A model generated the notes under the pieces. That model was not told the origin of the DNA. It did no database searches and saw only the letters and a program-made list of their open reading frames with translations. From Algibacter lectus (GTDB lineage: Bacteria; Bacteroidota; Bacteroidia; Flavobacteriales; Flavobacteriaceae): 64,000 nucleotides of DNA. Where the stretch lies: contig NZ_FOLN01000001.1 of NCBI RefSeq assembly GCF_900112395.1, positions 558,001 to 622,000 on the forward strand, in the 5' to 3' direction. Every line of letters starts with the position of its first letter. Positions within the stretch are counted from its first letter, which is position 1. A program made the position numbers and the translations under genes. Below are positions 25,881-35,614 of this stretch, piece by piece.

Positions 25881-26747
25881 TTAAACCTTTAAACGTTGAA
25901 CAATAATATTATTTTCTTCTCGTATTCCATTCCACTCTATGGTTTTGTTGGCATCGATATGTCGAAGAGCACTCCACCAATGTGGTTTGAAGTAAAAAAT
26001 CCAGCCTGCTAATTCGTTATTTTCACCTAAAACTTCAATTTTACGTTCTGGGTGTAACGCATTATAATCATCTACAAAAAAGTAAAAAAGCTTACCAAAC
26101 TCCATATGCTCTGGTGCCTTCACTTTAAAACGGCTCATATCCTTATCGCCAAACTTCTTTTTAAACTCAAAACTAATAACGATAGGGTTGCTTAATTCGT
26201 TACTCGTTGGATCTTTAATATTTTCATTTAAAGGATAAAACCATTTTTTATAAACAGGAACAGGTATTGATAATGCAAATTCGTATGTTTTTAATACTAA
26301 TAACGGTATAATAAAAGCAAAGCCTACTGCAAGATATGTTAAAACAAAAGGTTCTCTAAACCTACTAATTACTTGCGTAAAGGCCAATAAAGCGATGCCT
26401 AAAAACGCTAAGGTTATAATAAACTCACCGAAAAATTCATTTTTATTTTCCGACAATTCACTAAAGAAACTACGCAACACAAAAATGTGACCTATACCTA
26501 ATAAAAATATTATAATTTCTATAGCAATAAAGCTATTAGTAGGCGAGTTATCTAAAATTTTGTAATATCCAAGCAGCCCGGTTAACCCAAATAATAAGGC
26601 TAACACTAAAACATAAACAATGGCTTGTACTTTATTTTTAGTGAATACTTTACGTACCTTTTTTACTAAAACCATAAGTATAGAACTCACTATAAATAGA
26701 ATTATACTTAATTTTAAAACGTTTCCATTTAGTAAACTTGACATCAT
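25881..26747 (-). CDS. tssN: TssN, membrane protein of T6SS-iii
   Basis: The 288-aa protein has an N-terminal block of about five membrane segments (LSIILFIVSSILMVLVKK; AIVYVLVLALLFGLTGLLG; FIAIEIIIFLLGIGHIFVL; FAFIIPLLVLKTYEFAL) and a cytoplasmic C-terminal domain with conserved Trp residues (WWSALRHIDANKTIEWNGI). This is the layout of TssN, one of the components special to Bacteroidetes T6SS and thought to replace part of the TssJLM membrane complex. It sits between tssG and tssD2. Confidence 0.85.
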   Translation of the reverse strand: MMSSLLNGNVLKLSIILFIVSSILMVLVKKVRKVFTKNKVQAIVYVLVLALLFGLTGLLGYYKILDNSPTNSFIAIEIIIFLLGIGHIFVLRSFFSELSENKNEFFGEFIITLAFLGIALLAFTQVISRFREPFVLTYLAVGFAFIIPLLVLKTYEFALSIPVPVYKKWFYPLNENIKDPTSNELSNPIVISFEFKKKFGDKDMSRFKVKAPEHMEFGKLFYFFVDDYNALHPERKIEVLGENNELAGWIFYFKPHWWSALRHIDANKTIEWNGIREENNIIVQRLKV

Positions 26748-26761
26748 AGCATTTATAATTA

Positions 26762-27676
26762 TTAAATTCTAGTAGACATACCTAAATACGCACCTACTTC
26801 TTTATCTAAGATAAATTCTTTTTCTTGTTTTAATTCAACTTCTGTTTTAACCATATATTCTATTGGTATAAAAAACTTATAAAATATATCTACAAAATTT
26901 AATATTCCTTTTTTACCTAAAAAGTGAGCCACATCGCTCTTTTTTTTAAGTTGTATTTCTACATTTAATACTGGTTGTTGTATTATTAAGGTTTCCTGAT
27001 CTAATACAAAGTCTTGCCCTAGCCGTCCTTCTGATTCTCCACCGATATTTACTTTTTTAGACTCAAATGTTTTCTTGTAGTTAACATCTACACCTAATAT
27101 TTTTTTTAGACTTAAAAAAACCAATTCTAGATTTCCCGAAATTTGATGTGCATAAGGCAATAACCTCACTAGTTTAATAGCGTACTTTTTTGGTATGGAA
27201 TTATCTATTTTCCAAAAATCTATTAAAAACCTATCTTCTAAATTAGAAAACTTTTTAATTATAGATTTCTCTTTTTTTTCTATATCTACGCGCTGTCTAA
27301 ATAACTCGTTTTCTATAGGAGCCAATAAAAGCCTAGCATCATGCTCTTCTTTTTTTTGCTGTTTTCTTATTGATGCAAAAGAAGCCGAGCTCCTTTTGGT
27401 ATCAATTTTATGAAAAACACCCTCTGGCAGTAAATCGTAAATACCGTTTCGAGATAAATCTAATTGTAATGCGTCTTTATTTTTTTGATATTGGACTAAT
27501 TTAACTTCTGCAATATCTCTTCTATAAGACCTATTAAAAGTACTTTGATTTAATGTTATAATACTATCTTCTGGAATAGACGTTTTTTCTTCAACTTCAG
27601 ACACCACAATTTCGGCCTTTAAGTCGTGATAGACTTCTAAAAGCTCTTCATAAACAGCATCGAGTTGGTTGGTCAT
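26762..27676 (-). CDS. tssG: TssG-like baseplate protein
   Basis: The 304-aa divergent TssG of the T6SS-iii type has YDLLPEGVFHKIDTKR and the following EEHDARLLLAPIENELFRQR as conserved segments; the C-terminal half is a baseplate beta domain. It works with TssF in the baseplate wedge, whose gene is in the same cluster. The gene lies 14 nt upstream of tssN. Confidence 0.82.
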   Translation of the reverse strand: MTNQLDAVYEELLEVYHDLKAEIVVSEVEEKTSIPEDSIITLNQSTFNRSYRRDIAEVKLVQYQKNKDALQLDLSRNGIYDLLPEGVFHKIDTKRSSASFASIRKQQKKEEHDARLLLAPIENELFRQRVDIEKKEKSIIKKFSNLEDRFLIDFWKIDNSIPKKYAIKLVRLLPYAHQISGNLELVFLSLKKILGVDVNYKKTFESKKVNIGGESEGRLGQDFVLDQETLIIQQPVLNVEIQLKKKSDVAHFLGKKGILNFVDIFYKFFIPIEYMVKTEVELKQEKEFILDKEVGAYLGMSTRI

Positions 27677-27706
27677 TCTTACGCGTCTTATAACTATGTA
27701 CGAAAA

Positions 27707-28312
27707 TTATTCTAAATCGGTTCTTTTACCTCCTGCAACAAATCGTTTTTCCCAAAATGGATTAGTGATATCGCAAATTTTAACACCGCTAGCACCACTC
27801 GGTCCTCTGTATGAGGTTGCATTAATAAATTTATTGTTTTTCAAGTAAATTCCTACATGGGTAATAAGTTGTTGTTCGTTTGGACTATTAAAAAACAGAA
27901 AATCGCCTTCCTCTAAAAATTCTTTTCCTCTAAATTTAACAATATGCTCCGAATCGAATTGCTTTTGCGCAGTACGTTCTATATACTTATCATAAACTTC
28001 AATAAATAATAGTTGTGTAAACGATGAGCAATCTATACCTTCTTTAGTCTCTCCTCCTAGTAAATATGGTGTATTCATCCATTTATCAACAAACGTATAC
28101 ATTTTAATGTTTTGAAGAGAATCTGGTTTGGTATTCAATAATTTGGCGTACTCTAATTGTACAGGTAAGTAAGGTGTTTTTACTTTTAAGGAATCATAAG
28201 ATACCACAATATCATCATTAGAATTAGCAACAGTAGCTTCAGGACCTTTACAATTTATAATAGTGAATAATACTACCAATGTGAATAATAGTTTACCAAA
28301 AAATTTAATCAT
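27707..28312 (-). CDS. NlpC/P60 (C40) peptidase lipoprotein in the T6SS operon
   Basis: The 201-aa protein has a lipoprotein-type signal (FTIINCKGP, Cys21). The C40 catalytic region GGETKEGIDCSSFTQLLF carries the nucleophile Cys, ITHVGIYLKNNKFINATS the His, and a third polar residue follows. Such enzymes cleave peptidoglycan stem peptides. Its place between tssO and tssG suggests that it opens the cell wall for the secretion apparatus or serves as a structural lipoprotein; a self-standing effector is less likely because it carries an export signal. Confidence 0.85.
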   Translation of the reverse strand: MIKFFGKLLFTLVVLFTIINCKGPEATVANSNDDIVVSYDSLKVKTPYLPVQLEYAKLLNTKPDSLQNIKMYTFVDKWMNTPYLLGGETKEGIDCSSFTQLLFIEVYDKYIERTAQKQFDSEHIVKFRGKEFLEEGDFLFFNSPNEQQLITHVGIYLKNNKFINATSYRGPSGASGVKICDITNPFWEKRFVAGGKRTDLE

Positions 28313-28453
28313 TTGTTTAATCTTTTTTATTTTAAAATAAATTTTATTCTCTTTGACTAAAATACTTACAAAAATACATTATTTACATTAATAATTAATT
28401 TGAAGTTTTTAAATCTCAAACTGCAACCTTTTTAATGTAAGTATTTAGGTTAT

Positions 28454-28963
28454 TTACTTTTGTGAAAGCCTTAAAATATCGCGATCTCTTTTAGTTTGCT
28501 CTAGTTCGTTTCTTGTACTTTCTAAGGCCACCTTATACTCTTCAATTTTACTTTTAGCATCAGCCAAACCATGCAATTCTTTTTTTGCTTTCTGCAAATC
28601 CACTAAAGTTTCAATAACACCTAGATACATATTATAACGATATGTTGAGTCTTCGCGAGGTATTGTGGTTTGTACGTCTGCTAATTTACTACCTATTAAG
28701 TTATTGATAAAAGATACATTTTGTCCAGGAATATCTAGAGAATCTATCATCGATTTAATGCCATCAATTTCTGAAGCAAAGGTTTTTTGAAATTGCATTT
28801 CGCGTTCCATATTTTTTGCGCGTTCTTTTAATAATGCATTCTCTTTTTGAGGTACTCTAAAGTTAAAGAAAACAGCAACCATAATAGTTGTTGTAGTTAA
28901 TATGAATAATAGAAGAAACTTGATAAAACTTGATCTACGCTCCTTAACATTTTTTGGTTTCAT
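28454..28963 (-). CDS. tssO: TssO, membrane-anchored T6SS-iii protein
   Basis: The 169-aa protein has one N-terminal membrane helix (FIKFLLLFILTTTTIMVAVF) after a basic cytoplasmic tail (KPKNVKERRSS), then periplasmic helical and coiled-coil segments (NALLKERAKNMEREMQFQKT; C-terminal ALESTRNELEQTKRDRDILR). Size and topology match TssO of Bacteroidetes T6SS. It directly follows tssK on the minus strand. Confidence 0.85.
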   Translation of the reverse strand: MKPKNVKERRSSFIKFLLLFILTTTTIMVAVFFNFRVPQKENALLKERAKNMEREMQFQKTFASEIDGIKSMIDSLDIPGQNVSFINNLIGSKLADVQTTIPREDSTYRYNMYLGVIETLVDLQKAKKELHGLADAKSKIEEYKVALESTRNELEQTKRDRDILRLSQK

Positions 28964-29002
28964 TCGTAATAATTTATTTGAGTTTGTATATTTCCGTTTG
29001 AT

Positions 29003-30157
29003 TTATTCCATGAAAAAACGACGTCGTTTTTTAACTTGCTCTTCAACAATAACATCTTCTTTTACAAAGATATTAGAATCTGATTTTTTTCCAATGTATT
29101 CTAATTCGTTTAACTTCTTAAATAAAGCATTCATGAGTACTGTAAACGACGATGCTTTTTCAATAGAGGCATTAACATCTGTATGGATATACTCTAAGCT
29201 AATCATTTCATTTAAAACATTTTCAAACGCTCCTTGATTTACATCACACCAATCGGTAAGGTAGTTTAACAACTCCTCTTTTCCTGTACCTGCATATATA
29301 TCTAAACTTCCTTTAATGGTTCTAGCTAAATTAATAAGTTTAATAACCATCTCTACAGGTGAAGCGTATTTATCATTAATACGATAAGTAGAAATTATAC
29401 CTCTTAAATAAGCTAAAACATCTGTAGATAGTACTAAAACCATTTTAGCAAGATCGTTTGCTTGCTTTTTTTGGTGTATTTTTTGAATAACCTGCGTACA
29501 GTATAATTCTATAGCATTAAAAAAAGCACCCACTTCTACAAAGGTGTGCTGTAAGTCCGGATGACTTTGTATAGAGGTACATGGTGGAATAAAATCTTCT
29601 ACTAAGGTAGACGTGTTATCTTCAATAATAACTTTACCTAATATTATACTATTCAATCCAACTTCTTTGCTATTGATATGATGTTCTGAAAGTAATGAAA
29701 TTTGATATTTACCAACAACAAACGGCTTTCTAGCAGGTTCCTCGTTTGGGTTTGCATATCCAATTGGAATTCTACTATAAGGATTTACTGAAAGAACGAT
29801 ATACCAAACGCTATCTTCATTATTAATTGCAAATTTGCTTTTAATAAGGTGCCCAGATTGTTCCAAATATGCATTAATATCTTTATTAATTATTATTTGA
29901 TAACCACCTAAAGTAACGGCATTACACTTATTTACAACAACAATTACACTTTCTTGTCCGTCCATAGAAACGGAAAGTTTTACAGGTAAATCGCTATCTC
30001 CAGGATTAGGCAGTAAACCGAAGTTATTTTGATGAATAAAATTACTATTTACCAACATAAGTTGTTGCATTAAAGCATCTTCAAAATCAATAAAGTGATC
30101 TTTATTAATTTTCATTCCATCTGCCCAATTTACTCTATGCTTATATTTAGATTCCAT
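29003..30157 (-). CDS. tssK: TssK baseplate adaptor
   Basis: The 384-aa protein opens with the TssK signature KHRVNWADGMKINKDHFIDF and has the shell-domain segments (PNPGDSDLPVKLSVSMDGQE; GYANPNEEPARKPFVVGKYQ) plus a helical C-terminal part. TssK links the baseplate to the membrane complex. It lies 3 nt downstream of the PKD-protein gene. Confidence 0.92.
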   Translation of the reverse strand: MESKYKHRVNWADGMKINKDHFIDFEDALMQQLMLVNSNFIHQNNFGLLPNPGDSDLPVKLSVSMDGQESVIVVVNKCNAVTLGGYQIIINKDINAYLEQSGHLIKSKFAINNEDSVWYIVLSVNPYSRIPIGYANPNEEPARKPFVVGKYQISLLSEHHINSKEVGLNSIILGKVIIEDNTSTLVEDFIPPCTSIQSHPDLQHTFVEVGAFFNAIELYCTQVIQKIHQKKQANDLAKMVLVLSTDVLAYLRGIISTYRINDKYASPVEMVIKLINLARTIKGSLDIYAGTGKEELLNYLTDWCDVNQGAFENVLNEMISLEYIHTDVNASIEKASSFTVLMNALFKKLNELEYIGKKSDSNIFVKEDVIVEEQVKKRRRFFME

Positions 30158-30160
30158 AAT

Positions 30161-31165
30161 TTAAAGAATTTTTCTGCTATATTCTATATTCAAATTTTTA
30201 ATACAATTCGAACCATCGTTTCTAAAAATAGTTAATCGTTTTATATTAATTCTTTTCCCTCTAATTTTTTGACAGAACACCAAAAATGTGGTATTCCTTC
30301 CGTTTACAACAATAGGTTTATTAACATCGCCACAGAAATAGTTCGAAAATTCTTTTTCGGTAATTTTACTTTCGGACACTTTGTAAAGCCTTTTTTCTAA
30401 ATCAGGTTCGCTAATGTAAGGTACTTCAATATTTTCCAACTGCTCTTCTTCATTTTTATCATCAGCCAAAACGGGCTCATACGGTATATCCCAACCTATT
30501 GGCCTTTCTGGTTCAATTATTGGAGCATCAATTTGTGCAGTTGGTGTTTCCTTCTCATAAACCCGAATTCTTTTTTTACCGATGTGCTGTATATCACCAT
30601 TAACAACTAATGTTATGGTTTTTAAACCAGATTCTTCATAAACATATGTTGCAGATCTAGTTGTAGCATTGGCATTAGCGGTTTCACCAAAACGCCACTC
30701 CCAACTGTAAGCATTTTTTGTGTTATCTATAACTTTTAACTCTTGCCCTACGGTAATACTATCTGGTATAATTAAATTTGGAATTTTAGTAGGGTCTAAA
30801 ACAAACTTTTTCTCTTTAATAATAATCGTCTCTGTTTTTTCGCAGCTATTATTTACTAATAATCTAACGTTATATTCACCAGGTTCTTTATAGATATGAA
30901 AAGCTTGACTAATAACAGAAACGTCGGTACTATCGCCAAAATCCCACTCCCAACTCTGACCTTGTTCTGTAAGATCTTTAAATTTTATAAGCTCACCCAC
31001 TCTATAGTCACTAGCCTGAATATCAATATTAATTTGATCGCAAGGAAAATCTGTGTAATACCTGTAAGCCAAAGCACTCCCTGAAATAAAAAAGACTACC
31101 AAAAACAAATACACTACATTTTTATCTAGATATTTTGTTAAATTTTCGTTCTTAGATTTACTCAT
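30161..31165 (-). CDS. PKD-domain membrane protein of the T6SS-iii cluster (TssP-like)
   Basis: The 334-aa protein has one membrane helix near the N-terminus (NVVYLFLVVFFISGSALAYR), then two PKD-type Ig domains with the typical SWEWDFGDST...YKEPGEYNV (about 70-115) and YSWEWRFGET...YEESGLKTI (about 150-195) patterns, a Pro-rich linker and a C-terminal domain with two Cys. This is the organisation of the PKD protein encoded in Bacteroidetes T6SS clusters; I believe it corresponds to TssP but cannot verify the name. It would extend into the periplasm as part of the membrane complex. Confidence 0.75.
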   Translation of the reverse strand: MSKSKNENLTKYLDKNVVYLFLVVFFISGSALAYRYYTDFPCDQINIDIQASDYRVGELIKFKDLTEQGQSWEWDFGDSTDVSVISQAFHIYKEPGEYNVRLLVNNSCEKTETIIIKEKKFVLDPTKIPNLIIPDSITVGQELKVIDNTKNAYSWEWRFGETANANATTRSATYVYEESGLKTITLVVNGDIQHIGKKRIRVYEKETPTAQIDAPIIEPERPIGWDIPYEPVLADDKNEEEQLENIEVPYISEPDLEKRLYKVSESKITEKEFSNYFCGDVNKPIVVNGRNTTFLVFCQKIRGKRINIKRLTIFRNDGSNCIKNLNIEYSRKIL

Positions 31166-31178
31166 TTGTTAAATTATT

Positions 31179-33017
31179 TTATAATTCTTTAATCACAATT
31201 TTATAAGGAAAAATGTTTACTGCTTGTTTTTTTAGAATAGACAGTAAATTTTCATTTAAATAATCCCACTCGTAAGGTTTTAAAGTCTGGTTTTCACTAG
31301 GTGTTAAGATAATTTCAATGCATTGCAAAATCCCTTTAGTTATAGACAAATCTGTCATAAAACCCTTTTTAACTTCAATATGCTTTATGTTTTTGCCATA
31401 CAATTCGTAACATACCGCTTTTAAATCCTCCTCGGTTACAATTCTATTTTTTGTTAAAGTAACGCGTCTGTAAGCCTCTATACGCTGCTCCATAGTTAAA
31501 CTATTACTACCGCCAAAAACAGGTCTTAAAAAATAACTGCTTTTCGTTTTTAAATTAGGGCCTTTATAAATTTCAAGACTTTTTCTTGCCTTTATATGGT
31601 TTGCTTCCTCTCCATTTGTGGTCCAATAGGTTACATTAATATTTTCACTACTTGTAAAAGGATTTAAATAAACATAATTAGTATGTAAAGAACTATCGAC
31701 TACTTCGTTCGCTTTTTTCTCTATTAACGCAATAGTTTGATTTAAGGTGTTTAAATTATTTTGTAAAAATTCGTGATTAAAAAACTTAAAAGCAGCACTT
31801 TCATCTCTAAGCAACTCTAATAAATGAACAATGTATTCTTTTGCTTTTCTAGAATCTAACTTACCTACGTTTGCACTTCTAAGAAAATAAGTTCCCTTGT
31901 AAACTTCATCAACATTTTCAGCTTCCAGTTTATAAGTTTTTCCGTTAGCATTTTCAATAGATTTTACATCGAAAAAAGGGTCTTCTGAAAGAATGGGAAT
32001 TATATCTATAAAATCCTTCATTTTATAACTAATATTATTCCATTTTCTATTTAAAACAGGAAATGCATTTATGGAACAATACAGCTGTTCTAAGGCTTTT
32101 GATGATATAATACTAGAAAACTCAACTTTTAACCACAACAAATCGCTTCCTAAAAAAGCATCATTTTTAGGGTTTTTAAAATTTTGTAATTCTGGATAAT
32201 CAGGAAAATCTTCTACTTTATTTGGTAGTTTTAATGTTACAAAATGCTTTTGATAGTATTTATTAATTTCTCCACAAAGCGTACTTGCTTTGCTTGTATT
32301 TCCATCTAAAATATTTTCGAGCGTAATTCTATCTAATTCTTCACTATTATAGTAACCATCAATGGTATTTATTTTTTGATCACCAAGATACCATGTGGCA
32401 TTACTTAAATGGTGATAAAAAAGATCTTTGTTAGCCACGCCCATGTACTCAAAGTAAAATGAGACATCATTAAGATCTAAGTTTTTATGCTCACTTTCTA
32501 AACCAATATAAAGCGTGCCCGCTTCTAAATCAAATTCGTTTCCCAACATTTGAGCTAGGTCTTTCGATTTTTTATCAGAAAACGTAAAAAGTTTATTACC
32601 CGTTACAATGTGTTTTACTCTAGCATCTAAAAGCTTTGTATTTTGTGTGGGTGTAAAAAAGATATCTTTATACCCTTGAGCCAGTCTCTGTGAAGTCGTT
32701 TTTTTTTTATAATATAATTGATGCTCCGGAGTAATTATTGTTTTCGGCTCTAAAGATTCGCAATAAGCAATAGTATGCGCAGGTTTCACATCAAATGTAG
32801 ACAACGGTGTCATTAACTGAATGAGTCGCTCAGTAACCCTAATATGCGAATCGCTAATGTCGCCAGAAAGCTTTTCTAGCTCTGATGCACATGCCGACAA
32901 CAGTAAAGAGATTATAGGATCAAAAGAATCGGCAATTTCATTTGCAGGTATATTCCAAAGGCTTGCAGCCTTTTTCATCATCCGGTTCTTTATATCCTCC
33001 TTAGTGGTATAACTCAT
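31179..33017 (-). CDS. tssF: TssF baseplate protein
   Basis: The 612-aa protein opens with the TssF-type block RMMKKAASLWNIPANEIADS FDPIISLLLSACASELEKL and RVTERLIQLMTPL; a later block FLRPVFGGSNSLTMEQRIEA YRRVTLTKNRIVTEEDL is also conserved. The length fits the family. It lies 4 nt after tssE. Confidence 0.93.
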   Translation of the reverse strand: MSYTTKEDIKNRMMKKAASLWNIPANEIADSFDPIISLLLSACASELEKLSGDISDSHIRVTERLIQLMTPLSTFDVKPAHTIAYCESLEPKTIITPEHQLYYKKKTTSQRLAQGYKDIFFTPTQNTKLLDARVKHIVTGNKLFTFSDKKSKDLAQMLGNEFDLEAGTLYIGLESEHKNLDLNDVSFYFEYMGVANKDLFYHHLSNATWYLGDQKINTIDGYYNSEELDRITLENILDGNTSKASTLCGEINKYYQKHFVTLKLPNKVEDFPDYPELQNFKNPKNDAFLGSDLLWLKVEFSSIISSKALEQLYCSINAFPVLNRKWNNISYKMKDFIDIIPILSEDPFFDVKSIENANGKTYKLEAENVDEVYKGTYFLRSANVGKLDSRKAKEYIVHLLELLRDESAAFKFFNHEFLQNNLNTLNQTIALIEKKANEVVDSSLHTNYVYLNPFTSSENINVTYWTTNGEEANHIKARKSLEIYKGPNLKTKSSYFLRPVFGGSNSLTMEQRIEAYRRVTLTKNRIVTEEDLKAVCYELYGKNIKHIEVKKGFMTDLSITKGILQCIEIILTPSENQTLKPYEWDYLNENLLSILKKQAVNIFPYKIVIKEL

Positions 33018-33021
33018 AATT

Positions 33022-33453
33022 TCAATAAGATAAAGGGGCTATATAAAAATGCTCTACATATTTAAAAGGTTCATTCGTTTTTTTAACGACTCCTTTAACC
33101 ATTACATATACAGATTTTTTAATTCTACTTTTCTCGCGTTTAATATTTATTTCTTCTTGTTCTATATTTACATCAAATTCTAAGTTAGAAAGTCTAGTTT
33201 CATGCTTTTTTAATGACTTTACTAAAGAATCAGAGACAATAACTCTAAGCTTATTATCGGACGATATATTATTAAAATCGACATCCCAAACGGCACATCC
33301 AAAAGATAAATCGAAATTACACTCACCAAAACGCGTGGTCATTATTAAATGAATATAATTAGCAACAGACTCCTCAATACTAGATTTCTCTACGGATCCA
33401 TTATTAATTAACGCAGTGGCATTTAGTGGTAATTTATAATATTTATGTTGCAT
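33022..33453 (-). CDS. tssE: TssE (gp25-like) baseplate protein
   Basis: The 143-aa protein has the gp25 pattern: ESVANYIHLIMTTRFGECNF, SFGCAVWDVDF and a later IxxxIxxxExR-like region (VSDSLVKSLKKHETRLSNLE). It lies just upstream of tssF on the minus strand and is preceded by the tssC terminator, so it may start a separate transcript. Confidence 0.9.
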   Translation of the reverse strand: MQHKYYKLPLNATALINNGSVEKSSIEESVANYIHLIMTTRFGECNFDLSFGCAVWDVDFNNISSDNKLRVIVSDSLVKSLKKHETRLSNLEFDVNIEQEEINIKREKSRIKKSVYVMVKGVVKKTNEPFKYVEHFYIAPLSY

Positions 33454-33581
33454 TATAAGCTTTGATTTTAATACTAGCTTTGCCTAAACGAGTGGGCGTA
33501 AAAGCTATTATCGTATATCTCAATATTTAAAACAGTAAATTATTAAAACATCATAAAAATGTGCTAAATAAGTATATTGAA

Positions 33582-33618
33582 CAAAAAAAAGCCACCTTAT
33601 GGTTTTTAGGCAGCTTCT
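33582..33618 (-). terminator. Terminator after tssC
   Basis: On the minus strand GAAGCTGCCTAAAAACCATA AGGTGGC is followed by eight T residues; the stem AGCtgCCT/AGGtgGCT has two mismatches. It would end or thin the tssBC transcript before tssE. Confidence 0.65.
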
Positions 33619-33639
33619 TATATTTTCAAAAACTAAATA

Positions 33640-34992
33640 TTATTGTTCTGCATAGTCAGTATCCCACTCGGTACCTTCATCTCCTTTTTGACCATCCATA
33701 GTAATTAAGAAGTTTTTTGCAGGGAAATACGGTTTTAACCGAATATCCACGTGTATTTTATCTTTTTGATCTCGGTCTTGTTCAAACCTTTTAATATCAA
33801 AGTTTTCAATTAACTTATCTGGGCCAGTAACACCATCCAAAAACTTAACAATTTGTTTTAAAATTTCGTTTCTAGTTTTAGTATTAAAGTTTTCAAAAGC
33901 ACGACGATTTAAAAAGTCCATTAAAACTTTAGATATATAATCAAACACACGAACTACAGAGTATGTTTGCAGGCCAATGTTATCGCCATTAAATAATGTT
34001 TTAGCAGAAAATGCCATAACCTTACCATATTCGTTAACCATAGGTACTAGACCTAAGCTTTCTAATGTAGCAATCTCACTCTTTTTTAAATCAAAGCGTA
34101 CAGATTCTACTTCACTTAAACCACCATGTTTTTTACCTGCAGTTACCTGAGACATCAGTGTTTTATACATGCTACCAGCTAAAGCTCCAGATGGTGGAAC
34201 AAAAACATCTTCTTCTTCTCCTAGTTCTGTTTCTTTATTTCTTCCTACCAACCAATTACATGTCATAATGGTATTAGATAGATAAGCATCTCCACTTGCT
34301 AAGTTTGCACTTTCAAAAAGCTCCATAACATCGTCCGGCTCATCTAAATGCGCAAAATCGGTAACCATAGTTACTTTATTGCTATGCGCCATTTTAGCCC
34401 ATTTATCTACTACGGCTTTACTACCTAAATATCCAGGTAACACTAGTAAAGCGTAATTATCTCTTAAGTCTAAACGATCATAACTAGATACTATTTCTTC
34501 ACGGATATAATCAAAAAATCTTGTATTATCAAGATCTGATAATTGATCCATCTCAGCATTTACAATAGTTGCATTCTTAATAGACGCTTCATCTGTATTT
34601 TTGTAAAACAACGCTACAGAACGATAAGATGCTTCTAGCTCTCTTGTTTCATCTAACGCTATTTTTAAGTTCTTTTTTAAGACCGCTTTAGAATGCTCTG
34701 CTTTTTCGTCTGTTTTTTCTATAATATCAATAAGATCACCATCAGACTTTAGCGTTTCCGACCATAGTTTTAATACTTTAAGTAAATCACTACGTTCTTG
34801 TTTTTTATTATTTTCTGTTAAAAATATTTTACGCCTTGCTTTACGCTCAGGGTTTAAATTTTGAACATTATCAATTGCAGATTCTAAAAGATCAAACCCT
34901 CCGTATTTAGTTAACGCATTGGATTTTTCTTGAATTTGTTGCGAATAAGATTTTTCTTGTAAGCTTTGCTGACTATTTTCTGTATTTGCCAT
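33640..34992 (-). CDS. tssC: TssC sheath large subunit (main copy)
   Basis: The 450-aa contractile-sheath protein has the conserved motifs SSYDRLDLRDNYALLVLPGYL, VTDFAHLDEPDDVMELF and FNGDNIGLQTYSVVRVFDYI, and the C-terminal beta strand used for sheath handshake (YFPAKNFLITMDGQ). It pairs with the TssB encoded 15 nt upstream. A paralogue is encoded at 46501-47850. Confidence 0.96.
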   Translation of the reverse strand: MANTENSQQSLQEKSYSQQIQEKSNALTKYGGFDLLESAIDNVQNLNPERKARRKIFLTENNKKQERSDLLKVLKLWSETLKSDGDLIDIIEKTDEKAEHSKAVLKKNLKIALDETRELEASYRSVALFYKNTDEASIKNATIVNAEMDQLSDLDNTRFFDYIREEIVSSYDRLDLRDNYALLVLPGYLGSKAVVDKWAKMAHSNKVTMVTDFAHLDEPDDVMELFESANLASGDAYLSNTIMTCNWLVGRNKETELGEEEDVFVPPSGALAGSMYKTLMSQVTAGKKHGGLSEVESVRFDLKKSEIATLESLGLVPMVNEYGKVMAFSAKTLFNGDNIGLQTYSVVRVFDYISKVLMDFLNRRAFENFNTKTRNEILKQIVKFLDGVTGPDKLIENFDIKRFEQDRDQKDKIHVDIRLKPYFPAKNFLITMDGQKGDEGTEWDTDYAEQ

Positions 34993-35007
34993 ATCTTAAT
35001 TATATCT

Positions 35008-35460
35008 TTATTTAGCGGTACTTAACTCCTCAATTAGCATTTCTAAAGTAGAAACTAATGCTTGTTTTGATTCTTCATCTTGTAACGCCTGCTTAAGAAC
35101 TTTATTCGTTTTAAGTTGCTTAATTATTTTTTTGTATTGCTCGCTTTCAATTTCAAGGCCTTTTAAAAAATTACTACCTTCAGTAATTCCTCTTTTCCCG
35201 AAATCTCCTAGATTATTAAATTTAGTAGCTTCGTTAATCGTACCACCTTCTTTATCTTCGTATGCAATATTAAGCTCTGGAGAAAAGTGTTCAAAAACAT
35301 CTTCAACCGTTCTTAATCCTTCTACTGCTTCTGGTTTTATAGGAGTGTTTGGTGTAAGTTTACCCGCTATAAGTGTTCTGTTTTGAGGGATTTCATTTAA
35401 TGCTTCACCAGCATCGACATCCGTTACATTACCACCAAGTCCAACTTTATTTGATGCCAT
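35008..35460 (-). CDS. tssB: TssB sheath small subunit (main copy)
   Basis: The 150-aa partner of TssC has the family segments ALNEIPQNRTLIAGKLTPNT PIKPEAVEGLRTVEDVFEHF and the C-terminal helices. It precedes tssC by 15 nt and lies downstream of the tssD terminator. Confidence 0.94.
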   Translation of the reverse strand: MASNKVGLGGNVTDVDAGEALNEIPQNRTLIAGKLTPNTPIKPEAVEGLRTVEDVFEHFSPELNIAYEDKEGGTINEATKFNNLGDFGKRGITEGSNFLKGLEIESEQYKKIIKQLKTNKVLKQALQDEESKQALVSTLEMLIEELSTAK

Positions 35461-35528
35461 AATATGTATCTATATATATTAAAAATTTAACTTTCACCCC
35501 GCTAATATAGCTAAGATATCTTAAGAAT

Positions 35529-35565
35529 AAAAGAGAATGTCTGAAAAAACTCAAACATTCTCTTT
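35529..35565 (-). terminator. Terminator or attenuator after tssD
   Basis: The perfect stem AAAGAGAATGT/ACATTCTCTTT has a ~13-nt loop and is followed on the minus strand by TTTTATT. Its place between tssD and tssB would let the tube protein be made in excess of the sheath. Confidence 0.75.
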
Positions 35566-35614
35566 AATGTAATATTATTCAATTAGTCATTATAAAACGA
35601 CTAAAAAAGCCAAA

